NCBI GenBank assembly: GCA_964559205.1
Contig: CAZLHV010000152.1
Location: forward strand, 1-7,835
Source of the DNA: GWF2-43-63 sp964559205
GTDB taxonomy: Bacteria > Bacteroidota > Bacteroidia > Bacteroidales > DTU049
DNA: 7,835 nt
Direction: 5' to 3'
In this document: in pieces, positions 1 to 5,455 of the stretch
Numbering within the stretch: the stretch's first letter is position 1
How the letters are laid out: each line of letters begins with the position of its first letter
The notes under the pieces: model-generated
What the model saw: the letters and a program-made list of their open reading frames with translations, nothing else
Database searches by the model: none
What the model was told of the DNA's origin: nothing
Translations under genes and position numbers: made by a program

Positions 1-408
1 CAAGAGTACTACTTCAGGTGTTTGAATGACAGCACTCCAAACAGGATTGACTTTGGCTGTGGCTGGGTTGGCATTACATCCAACAACCTTTATTATATAC
101 GAGTTTTAATTTCAGAAAACCGATTTGATCTTATTTCAGAATTGCTCGACTCAAAGACTGTATCTACCAGATACCTTGCTGCGGCTTCGCTTATTTGTGC
201 GGGCAAAAAATCATATTATACTCCAGACTCATTAACTGCATCAAACATTGAAAGAGTCAAGAGAGATAAAGAGGAAATACCTTTTTGTAGTGGTTGTACA
301 GGACACTGGAGCTACAGCATAAAAACTCTGCTTGCCAAGAAATCAAAATGCCCTATGGCAAAGTGGACAAACAATTGGATTGATGATAGTTTTAAAAAGC
401 AACAATAA
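1..408 (+). CDS. Hypothetical protein, C-terminal fragment cut by the window edge
   Basis: The frame is open from base 1 (first codons read Q-E-Y-Y-F-R-C-L) to a TAA at 406-408, so at least 135 residues belong to a protein whose start lies outside the window. A TTG at 22 in this frame is not a convincing start because the frame continues upstream without a stop. I do not recognise the family. The stretch running from ENRFDLISELLDS to TRYLAAASLIC has the spacing of a HEAT-like helix pair, which suggests an alpha-solenoid end but does not prove it. Further on there is a CSGCTGHWS cysteine motif and a later KCPM cysteine, which could be a metal site or chance. The C-terminus is basic (KKQQ). The gene is AT-rich compared with the tatD and asparaginase genes that follow, and about 230 bp separate it from tatD, so it is probably a separate transcription unit. 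Confidence 0.55.
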   Translation, partial: QEYYFRCLNDSTPNRIDFGCGWVGITSNNLYYIRVLISENRFDLISELLDSKTVSTRYLAAASLICAGKKSYYTPDSLTASNIERVKRDKEEIPFCSGCTGHWSYSIKTLLAKKSKCPMAKWTNNWIDDSFKKQQ

Positions 409-607
409 TTTCATTTAACAAAAGTTAATGTTCAACCTTTCGACATTCAATCACAAACCAAACCTGAATAAAACAACATGAAAATCCCTGCGAATTATCT
501 GACAAAAAGCAAAGGAGCTCATTGAACATTCTGCATCGCATCAATCACCAAACAATTCGGATTCGTTTTGACGGCATCTTGATCCTTTAGGTCTCCCCAC
601 AATTCAT

Positions 608-615
608 TACCTTTG
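608..615 (+). promoter_or_regulatory. Candidate Bacteroidota -7 promoter element for tatD-ansA
   Basis: TACCTTTG matches the Bacteroidota primary-sigma -7 consensus TAnnTTTG exactly. It sits 25 bp before the tatD ATG, which would give a short leader of roughly 20 nt. The -33 element is imperfect: TTTA at 586-589 lies 18 bp upstream where TTTG is expected. No Shine-Dalgarno sequence lies between this element and the ATG, as is usual for the phylum. The assignment rests on the consensus match and position only. Confidence 0.4.
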
Positions 616-640
616 TGCTGAAATTTTGAATCGAATTTTC

Positions 641-1414
641 ATGCAGCTGATTGACACCCATGGACATTTATATCTTCCGGAGTTTGAAGACGATCTGAAA
701 GCGGTGGTGGAGCGGGCTACCGAGGCCGGTGTGATTCGCGTGCTTCTGCCCGATATCGATAGTGGCACAACCCACATGCTTCAGCGAACCCAGAGTCAGT
801 TTCCGGATTTTTTCGCTGCCATGACCGGCATACATCCCACCAGTGTAAAACACGATTATCAGAAAGAACTCGATCATTTCGAAAGTGTCATTTCGTCCGA
901 CTTTCCATGGGTTGGCATCGGAGAAATTGGCATTGACCTTTACTGGGATCAAACCTATTTGGCCGAGCAGAAAATTGTATTCGATGCCATGCTCTCAATG
1001 GCTGCCGGTTTGCATTTGCCAGTTTCGATTCATCAGCGACAATCGATGCACGAAGTGCTTGACATTTTGGGGCGTTATGCCGGAAAAGTGCGAGGCATTA
1101 TGCATTGTTTCAGCGGGAGCATCCACGAGGCGACTCAGTCGGTAAACATGGGATTTAAACTGGGTATTGGCGGTTCAGTGACGTATAAAAACAGTCAGCT
1201 TCCCGAGGTTATCAGCGCCATTGGCCTGCAGCATCTTGTTCTTGAAACCGACGCGCCCTATCTGGCTCCCGTGCCACATCGCGGCAAAAGAAACGAGCCG
1301 TCCATGATGATCAACACGGCATCGATGATGGCACAGATATTCCAGACCGACATTGAAAAAGTGGCTGAGACAACAACGGCTTCGGCCCGAGAGATTTTCA
1401 CCAAATTATTCTGA
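641..1414 (+). CDS. tatD: TatD family metal-dependent hydrolase (3'-5' DNase type)
   Basis: This is a 257-residue TIM-barrel hydrolase of the amidohydrolase superfamily, about the usual TatD/YcfH length. The family's metal ligands are all visible: DTHGH gives H7 and H9, GEIGID gives E95, SIHQR gives H131, MHCFSG gives H155 and LETDAPYL gives D204. RGKRNEPS near residue 214 is the typical C-terminal substrate-loop motif. Characterised TatD proteins are Mg-dependent 3'-5' exonucleases acting on single-stranded DNA or RNA, linked to repair and DNA turnover; other paralogues are poorly characterised. The start at 641 puts the DTHGH motif at residues 5-9, as in homologues, whereas the upstream TTG at 626 would add five unneeded residues. 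The asparaginase gene begins 4 bp after the stop, so the two are almost certainly co-transcribed. It is a cytoplasmic enzyme with no signal peptide. The symbol is given at family level. Confidence 0.9.
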   Translation: MQLIDTHGHLYLPEFEDDLKAVVERATEAGVIRVLLPDIDSGTTHMLQRTQSQFPDFFAAMTGIHPTSVKHDYQKELDHFESVISSDFPWVGIGEIGIDLYWDQTYLAEQKIVFDAMLSMAAGLHLPVSIHQRQSMHEVLDILGRYAGKVRGIMHCFSGSIHEATQSVNMGFKLGIGGSVTYKNSQLPEVISAIGLQHLVLETDAPYLAPVPHRGKRNEPSMMINTASMMAQIFQTDIEKVAETTTASAREIFTKLF

Positions 1415-1418
1415 TTGC

Positions 1419-2453
1419 ATGAATGCACGCAAATCGATCTTGCTCATATACACCGGCGGCACCATTGGGATGGTGAGAAGCGAAACCGACGGATCGCTTA
1501 TTCCGCTGGCTCTCGAAAACATTTATCATTATGTGCCGGTGCTTGAAAGCCTGGCTGTCAATATCGAATTCACCTCCCTCACCAATGCCATCGACTCATC
1601 CGATATGAACCCGGAGTTCTGGCGCGAACTGGTGCAGGTGATCGAAAACAGCTATCTGCAGCATGATGGCTTTGTGATTCTGCATGGCTCGGACACCATG
1701 GCCTATACGGCTTCGGTGCTCAGTTTCATGCTCGAAAACCTCAACAAGCCCGTCGTGCTTACCGGCTCACAACTGCCGCTGGGAATGGTGCGTAGCGATG
1801 GTCGCGAAAACCTGATCAATGCCATAGAAATTGCAGCCAGTTACGAAGACAACACTCCATTGGTTCCCGAGGTGTCCATTTGTTTCGAAAACCGATTGTT
1901 TCGCGGAAACCGCACATCGAAAGTGAATGCCGAAAACTTCAATGCCTTTTTGTCGGGAAACTATCCCGCGCTGGCCGACATTGGGGTAAACATTAAATTC
2001 AACCGCAATGCCATTGCAAAGCCGGGTTTCAAAAACTTAAAAGCTCATCACCAGCTTTCGACAAGAGTGGGCATTCTGAAACTCTTTCCCGGCATGCCCG
2101 ATGCATACACCCGACCCGTGTTGCTGAGCGAAAACCTCGATGTGATTATTCTCGAAACCTTTGGTTCGGGCAACGCCCCATCGGACAGCTCATTTGTTAA
2201 AACAATTCACGAAGCAGTGTCGGGGGGAAAAGTGCTGTTCAACGTCACCCAATGCAAAGGCGGAATGGTCGAAATGGGCAAATATGCTGCCAGCCGCCAG
2301 CTGTTGTCGCTGGGTGTTGTCTCAGGGCAGGACATCACCACCGAGGCTGCCATTGCCAAAGCCATGTTTTTACTGGGTCAGGGTCTCAGTGGAGAAAAAC
2401 TTGGACAAATGCTGGGCAAACCTTTACGTGGTGAAATGGGGGGAAGCGAATAA
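1419..2453 (+). CDS. ansA: Type I (cytoplasmic) L-asparaginase
   Basis: The 344-residue product aligns end to end with E. coli AnsA and would hydrolyse L-asparagine to aspartate and ammonia. Visible active-site elements are YTGGTIG (nucleophile Thr15, equivalent to E. coli Thr14), DSSDM at 59-63 (substrate carboxylate binding), HGSDTMAYTAS at 89-99 (second catalytic region, Asp92) and FRGNRTSK ending at Lys168. The second active-site threonine of E. coli AnsA (Thr91) is Ser91 here; the hydroxyl is kept. LTQCK-type (NVTQCKGGMVEMG) and LRGE motifs near the C-terminus are also typical. No signal peptide is present, which argues for the cytoplasmic type I enzyme rather than the periplasmic type II. 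The ATG at 1419 starts four bases after the tatD stop; the in-frame ATG at 1353 lies inside tatD and would add 22 residues before the beta strand. It ends 6 bp from the convergent thioredoxin gene. Confidence 0.93.
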   Translation: MNARKSILLIYTGGTIGMVRSETDGSLIPLALENIYHYVPVLESLAVNIEFTSLTNAIDSSDMNPEFWRELVQVIENSYLQHDGFVILHGSDTMAYTASVLSFMLENLNKPVVLTGSQLPLGMVRSDGRENLINAIEIAASYEDNTPLVPEVSICFENRLFRGNRTSKVNAENFNAFLSGNYPALADIGVNIKFNRNAIAKPGFKNLKAHHQLSTRVGILKLFPGMPDAYTRPVLLSENLDVIILETFGSGNAPSDSSFVKTIHEAVSGGKVLFNVTQCKGGMVEMGKYAASRQLLSLGVVSGQDITTEAAIAKAMFLLGQGLSGEKLGQMLGKPLRGEMGGSE

Positions 2454-2459
2454 AAGTTT

Positions 2460-2867
2460 TTACGATTTATCAATAGCGCTGGCATAAACTGATTTGGGTT
2501 TTACACCNNNNNNNNNNTTTCCGTTTTTGAATAAAATCACCGTTGGTATACTGCTCACTCCATATTTGGCAGCAGTTTGTTTTGCGCTGTCTACATCGAG
2601 TTTGCCAACTTTAACGCGGCCCTGAAACTCATCGGCAATTTCGTTCATGGTTGGAGCAAGCAGTTTACATGGCATGCACCAGCCAGCCCAAAAATCGACC
2701 AGCACGAGACCCGAAGCAATGGTTTGCTTAAAATTTTGATCGGTAAGATGCAATAGATTTTTGCTGGCTACCACATTGGAAGCCTTTTTCATTTTTGAAT
2801 AACTATATGCAATGAGCAGGATAAAAAGACCCACTACGCTGAGCAGAATGATTAACCAAAGAGGCAT
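2460..2867 (-). CDS. Membrane-anchored thioredoxin, interrupted by an assembly gap
   Basis: As assembled the frame encodes 135 residues, four of them undetermined because of the ten-N run. Residues 3-22 are a single hydrophobic helix with no positive charge before it and K25, K27 and K28 after it. The positive-inside rule therefore places the C-terminal domain in the cytoplasm. The rest is a thioredoxin domain: FWAGWCMPCK carries the redox pair C64/C67 (CMPC rather than the commoner CGPC), SSIPT gives cis-Pro108, and FKNG followed by GVKPKS marks the last strands. Homologues usually have about seven residues between FKNG and the following Gly, so the real gene is probably longer than shown. 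It is the last gene of the minus-strand redox operon, 9 bp after the reductase, so the likely role is disulfide reduction at the inner face of the membrane. No Shine-Dalgarno sequence is visible. Confidence 0.88.
   Translation of the reverse strand: MPLWLIILLSVVGLFILLIAYSYSKMKKASNVVASKNLLHLTDQNFKQTIASGLVLVDFWAGWCMPCKLLAPTMNEIADEFQGRVKVGKLDVDSAKQTAAKYGVSSIPTVILFKNGXXXXGVKPKSVYASAIDKS
2508..2517. other. Assembly gap (ten N) inside the thioredoxin gene
   Basis: Exactly ten N occupy this stretch. On the minus strand the known sequence stops after FKNG plus two bases of the next codon (AAN, Lys or Asn) and resumes in frame at GVKPKS. The ten bases keep the frame, but the encoded spacer of four residues is about three shorter than in E. 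coli thioredoxin, so ten is probably a placeholder length. Confidence 0.97.
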
Positions 2868-2876
2868 AATGATGAT

Positions 2877-3827
2877 TTAAACGTGTTGAAGTTCTTTACT
2901 TTTCATTTCCCAGGTACGCGCTGCCGCAGCCAGTGCGGCTACAGTAGCTTCTCCCACCGCAGTGGTAACCTGACGATATTTTTTTGCAATGCAGTCACCG
3001 GCAGCATAAATGCCATCGACAGCGGTTTCCATGTCGGCGTTGACCACAATTTCGCCACGATCGTTCAAGGGCAGCAAATCGCGCACAAAAGCCGTGTTGG
3101 GTTCATAGCCGATAAAAACAAAGGCGCCCTCGGTTTCAAACCATTCCTTTTGTCCGTCCTCGTTGTGATGAAGCAGGACTTTCTGCAGTGTTCCTTCGCC
3201 GGCAAATTCCTGCACCATGGTATTCATGATAAAACGGATTTTTGGATTACGCCGCGCTTCTTCGACATAGGCAGGGAAAGCCTGAAAGTGATCAAACTGA
3301 TGAATAATGGTGATGGATTCGGCATATTTTGACAGCGATACTGCTTCTTCGAGTGCTGAGTTGCCGCCACCAATCACCACAATGTTCTTTCCGCTAAAGA
3401 ATTCACCGTCACAGGTGGCACAATAGCTTACGCCAAGCCCTTTCAGCTCTTTTTCTCCGGGCACACCCAGCATTCGGGGTGACCCTCCCGGCGTTAGAAT
3501 GACCGACCATGCGGTGTATGTTTGGTCGCCAACAACCACCTGCTTCAGGTTTCCTTCGCTTGTAATAGCAGGTTGAGACGAAATGGTTTTAATGACTGCT
3601 CCAAACGATTGCGCCTGCTTTTTCATGGTGCTGGCCAGCTTATAGCCGCTGCTGTTTTCCACACCGGGATAATTGGCAATTTCGTGGGTTAGAATCAGCT
3701 GGCCACCAGCCACTCCTTCATTCAGAATGAGTGTTTTCAATTTTGCACGCGACAGGTAGATGCCCGCCGTAAGTCCGGCCGGGCCTCCACCAATCACAAT
3801 GACATCAAAATGATTTGATGCTTCCAT
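2877..3827 (-). CDS. Thioredoxin reductase-like flavoprotein lacking the NADPH-arginine motif
   Basis: The 316-residue product has the two-domain layout of low-molecular-weight thioredoxin reductase. VIGGGPAGLTAG at 11-22 is the FAD dinucleotide fold, CATC at 136-139 is the redox disulfide, VIGGGNSALEEA at 151-162 is the second dinucleotide fold, and AAGDC followed by YRQVTTAVG near 275-292 is the C-terminal FAD motif. Where E. coli TrxB has HRRDxFR, whose arginines bind the NADPH 2'-phosphate, this protein has HQFDHFQ at 176-182, so all three arginines are gone. Relatives lacking these residues are known among ferredoxin-, F420- or otherwise donor-dependent reductases, so the reductant cannot be assumed to be NADPH. 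The gene lies between two thioredoxin-fold genes (3 bp and 9 bp spacing), so its disulfide substrates are probably their products. I omit trxB because the donor is uncertain. Confidence 0.9.
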   Translation of the reverse strand: MEASNHFDVIVIGGGPAGLTAGIYLSRAKLKTLILNEGVAGGQLILTHEIANYPGVENSSGYKLASTMKKQAQSFGAVIKTISSQPAITSEGNLKQVVVGDQTYTAWSVILTPGGSPRMLGVPGEKELKGLGVSYCATCDGEFFSGKNIVVIGGGNSALEEAVSLSKYAESITIIHQFDHFQAFPAYVEEARRNPKIRFIMNTMVQEFAGEGTLQKVLLHHNEDGQKEWFETEGAFVFIGYEPNTAFVRDLLPLNDRGEIVVNADMETAVDGIYAAGDCIAKKYRQVTTAVGEATVAALAAAARTWEMKSKELQHV

Positions 3828-3830
3828 TTT

Positions 3831-4187
3831 TTAGTTCTGTGGTTTACCGAATTGCTCGTCGAGAACGGAACGAACCTGATCTTCGCTCTGAATGCTGCTT
3901 ACAGCTTTAACCACTTTTCCGTTTTTATAATACATTACAAACGGAAGTCCCATAAAACCACGTGTTTCAGGAGCATTACGGATGACATGCGATTCCGGAG
4001 AATCGAACAGCATGTCGGCAAATTTCACATGCGTATATTCGTTTTCCAGCTCTTCCATCACGGCATAAACCGGAATGCACATGGGTCCCATGCGGCCGCA
4101 ACAGATCATCACGTTTTCATTGTTTTCAATCATTGACTGCCATTCGCTGGCAGTGCTGACATGCGTCAGATTTGTGTCGAGTGTCAT
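3831..4187 (-). CDS. Atypical thioredoxin-fold protein with a CC...C active-site region
   Basis: This 118-residue protein has the length and order of a thioredoxin. A helix (ASEWQSMIEN) is followed by the strand VMICC (26-30), then GRMGPMCIPVYAVMEELE where the active-site helix should be, a strand KFADMLFD, and GLPFVMYYKNGKVV around 80-93, whose Pro82 matches the cis-proline. The usual WCxxC is replaced. C37 aligns with the second cysteine of CxxC, but the first position is Gly34. Two extra cysteines, C29 and C30, lie at the end of the preceding strand. Redox chemistry, if any, would have to use C29 or C30 with C37. No signal peptide is present, so it is probably cytoplasmic. It sits 3 bp upstream of the reductase gene and 16 bp downstream of the OsmC gene, which suggests it carries electrons between them. 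That role is inferred. Confidence 0.82.
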   Translation of the reverse strand: MTLDTNLTHVSTASEWQSMIENNENVMICCGRMGPMCIPVYAVMEELENEYTHVKFADMLFDSPESHVIRNAPETRGFMGLPFVMYYKNGKVVKAVSSIQSEDQVRSVLDEQFGKPQN

Positions 4188-4203
4188 ATTTCTTCGTTTT
4201 AGG

Positions 4204-4620
4204 TTATGGATTCACCCTGATTTCGTGGGTGATGTTCATGGCTTTGCGATATACGGCTGAAACTCCACAATAGCGTTCCTGCGATAATTCAACGGCCTTT
4301 TCGAGTTTATCCATGGGCAAGTCATTGCCTCTAAACTCATATATAATATGCATCGAGGTGTAATGTTTCGGATGCTCTTCGGTGACTTCCGATTCAACCT
4401 CCACGTTGAAATCGTCAACCTCGATCCGCATTTTGTTCAGGATCGAAATCACGTCAATGCCGGTACAACCAAGCAGCGAGGCTAGCATGAGCTCTTTCGG
4501 GCGGGGTCCCTTGTTGTTGCCACCCACTTCAGCTGCTGCATCCATGGTGAGTTTGTGTCCGCTTACTTCGGCCTCGAAGGCCATTCCGCCTGCCCACTTT
4601 CCGGAAACGCGATGTTTCAT
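4204..4620 (-). CDS. OsmC/Ohr family thiol peroxidase-like protein (YhfA-like)
   Basis: The 138-residue protein matches the OsmC fold family in length and motifs. GPRPKELMLASLLGCTGIDV carries the first conserved cysteine (C52) at the start of the long central helix, and QERYCGVSAVYRK carries the second (C118). Characterised members such as OsmC and Ohr reduce organic hydroperoxides using these two cysteines and need an external dithiol for recycling. The sequence looks closest to the short OsmC/YhfA branch, whose substrates are less clear. I chose the ATG at 4620 (MKHRVSGKW), where family members begin; the ATG at 4671 would add 17 residues with no family match. It is the first gene of a four-gene minus-strand operon with thioredoxin-fold and reductase genes, which would supply the reductant. 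Two palindromes at 4680-4712 lie 60-92 bp upstream and may regulate it. No Shine-Dalgarno sequence is seen. Confidence 0.88.
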   Translation of the reverse strand: MKHRVSGKWAGGMAFEAEVSGHKLTMDAAAEVGGNNKGPRPKELMLASLLGCTGIDVISILNKMRIEVDDFNVEVESEVTEEHPKHYTSMHIIYEFRGNDLPMDKLEKAVELSQERYCGVSAVYRKAMNITHEIRVNP

Positions 4621-4679
4621 ATGTAGATTTTTAGATATGTGACCGGCCTTGTCAAAGAATGTTCCCAACAAGAGACGTG

Positions 4680-4712
4680 TGCCATATTGGCACTTTTTAC
4701 GCCATTATGGCA
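4680..4712. promoter_or_regulatory. Pair of 13-bp palindromic sites, candidate operator of the redox operon
   Basis: Site 1 is TGCCATATTGGCA at 4680-4692, with 5-bp arms around a TAT centre; one more G/C pair extends each arm. Site 2 is CGCCATTATGGCA at 4700-4712, with 5-bp arms around a single central base. The two 13-mers agree at 10 of 13 positions (YGCCATWWTGGCA), and their centres (4686 and 4706) are 20 bp apart, close to two helical turns. They sit upstream of the OsmC start in the only sizeable gap before the operon. Twin dyads on one helix face are typical of a dimeric regulator binding cooperatively. No convincing TAnnTTTG promoter was found between them and the ATG. Confidence 0.45.
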
Positions 4713-4772
4713 ATTCGCAGGCTCAATTTCTTCTCGTTTTGCAAAGGCTCAAGAAGCCACCAACCTCATGAC

Positions 4773-5300
4773 CTATTTTCGAATCAGCGTCGAACGAGTG
4801 TATGCTTTAAGCGGATAGCTAGTCACAGCCGGCACTTCTTCGGAGCTACCACCGGAAACAGCTGGCTGACTCTTATCAAAAGAATACATATCAACAAACA
4901 TTTCCCGGTCGCGCATATCATAACTGACGAAAAGTACTGTTTGCTGCACTTCAAAAAGATTAACCAATCGATTGCCAATAAAATAACTCTGAATAGTGAT
5001 TCCATCAAGCTCGTCGAGCACCCAGCCAGTTGCCGGAGGCACCTGCTTTATCATCACATACGAACGCACATCAGAGCTGTCGCTGCCGTGAATGATGGTA
5101 AACTCGACCGTGTCTTGCGTACAATTGCTTTTAATTCGCAACTCGTTGTACACCTGAATTGGCTCGCCTGATTGGGAAAGAAGATCCAAGGTGCCAACCC
5201 AAGTGCCTTCCCAAGCGCTGGGGAAAGTGGACGCAGGAAATTGCGCATTGGCAAAAATCACAAAAAAAAGCAGTGACAACAAAATAAAAAATCTTTTCAT
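4773..5300 (-). CDS. Secreted protein of unknown function
   Basis: The 175-residue product starts with a clear Sec signal peptide: K2 and R3, a hydrophobic core (FFILLSLLFFVIF, residues 4-16), and a probable cleavage after ANA, leaving Q20 as the mature N-terminus. There is no lipobox cysteine, so it is probably soluble in the periplasm or exported. The mature part begins with SAWEGTWVGTLDL (28-40), followed by alternating polar and hydrophobic strands. A WxGxWxG-type opening before many short strands is seen in lipocalin-like beta-barrels, but I cannot assign a family. A Ser/Gly/Glu-rich linker (SGGSSEEVP, 149-157) precedes a basic tail. A single cysteine (C60) remains after cleavage. It is the only gene here with a plausible Shine-Dalgarno sequence, AAAGGA at 5312-5307, six bases from the ATG. 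It is transcribed divergently from the glycosyltransferase, and its stop lies about 150 bp before the OsmC gene. Confidence 0.8.
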   Translation of the reverse strand: MKRFFILLSLLFFVIFANAQFPASTFPSAWEGTWVGTLDLLSQSGEPIQVYNELRIKSNCTQDTVEFTIIHGSDSSDVRSYVMIKQVPPATGWVLDELDGITIQSYFIGNRLVNLFEVQQTVLFVSYDMRDREMFVDMYSFDKSQPAVSGGSSEEVPAVTSYPLKAYTRSTLIRK

Positions 5301-5402
5301 AGCTCATCCTTTAACGAGTGAAAACGGAAATATCATTCAGCACAACAGAGTAACCCGTAACACCAGATTCAGCTAATACACGAAACCCGAAGCTTTGTGT
5401 TT

Positions 5403-5410
5403 CAAAGATA
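5403..5410 (-). promoter_or_regulatory. Candidate -7 promoter element for the secreted-protein gene
   Basis: Read on the minus strand this is TATCTTTG, an exact match to TAnnTTTG. It lies about 103 bp before the start codon, implying a leader of nearly 100 nt. The -33 region has no clear TTTG at 19-21 bp. A small hairpin, CTTTG/CAAAG with a 5-base loop at 5393-5407, overlaps the element. It abuts the proposed glycosyltransferase promoter, so the two divergent promoters would share their upstream boxes. Confidence 0.35.
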
Positions 5411-5414
5411 GCTA

Positions 5415-5443
5415 TTTGGATCATTCAATGCTTAAAATATTTG
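5415..5443 (+). promoter_or_regulatory. Candidate promoter for the glycosyltransferase gene
   Basis: TTTG at 5415-5418 could be the -33 box and AATATTTG at 5436-5443 an imperfect -7 box (TTTG and one A kept, first T missing), 17 bp apart. Transcription would then start within about ten bases of the ATG at 5456, giving a nearly leaderless mRNA, consistent with the absence of a Shine-Dalgarno sequence. The match is weaker than the minus-strand element next to it. Confidence 0.3.
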
Positions 5444-5455
5444 TAATTTTACCAC

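Noticed and set aside
478..525. 15-codon frame starting ATGAAAATC between the first gene and tatD
   Set aside because: Too short, with no ribosome binding site or promoter of its own and no recognisable peptide.
427..530. Inverted 9-mers AATGTTCAA (427-435) and TTGAACATT (522-530) between the first gene and tatD
   Set aside because: The arms are 86 bp apart in AT-rich DNA with no gene between them, and they have no extended complementarity; probably coincidence.
1353..1418. Extended asparaginase start inside tatD
   Set aside because: The extension translates to basic, low-quality sequence in the tatD coding region; the ATG at 1419 begins directly at the family N-terminus.
4621..4671. Earlier ATG (4671) for the OsmC gene
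   Set aside because: It adds 17 residues that do not match the family, whose members begin near MKHRVSGKW at 4620.
4679..4698. Hairpin GTGCCA/TGGCAC followed by TTTTT, resembling a plus-strand intrinsic terminator
   Set aside because: No plus-strand gene lies upstream of it; both flanking genes are on the minus strand, where the T-run would precede rather than follow the stem. The second similar palindrome 20 bp away fits a paired protein-binding site better.
4751..4763. Possible terminator of the secreted-protein gene (GGCT/AGCC stem, minus strand)
   Set aside because: The stem has only four pairs and is followed by TTTG rather than a U-tract, so it is too weak to call.
4659..5171. 170-codon plus-strand open frame opposite the secreted-protein gene
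   Set aside because: It is rich in His, Arg and Ser with no domain-like pattern, and it lies antisense to a gene with a clear signal peptide and start site.
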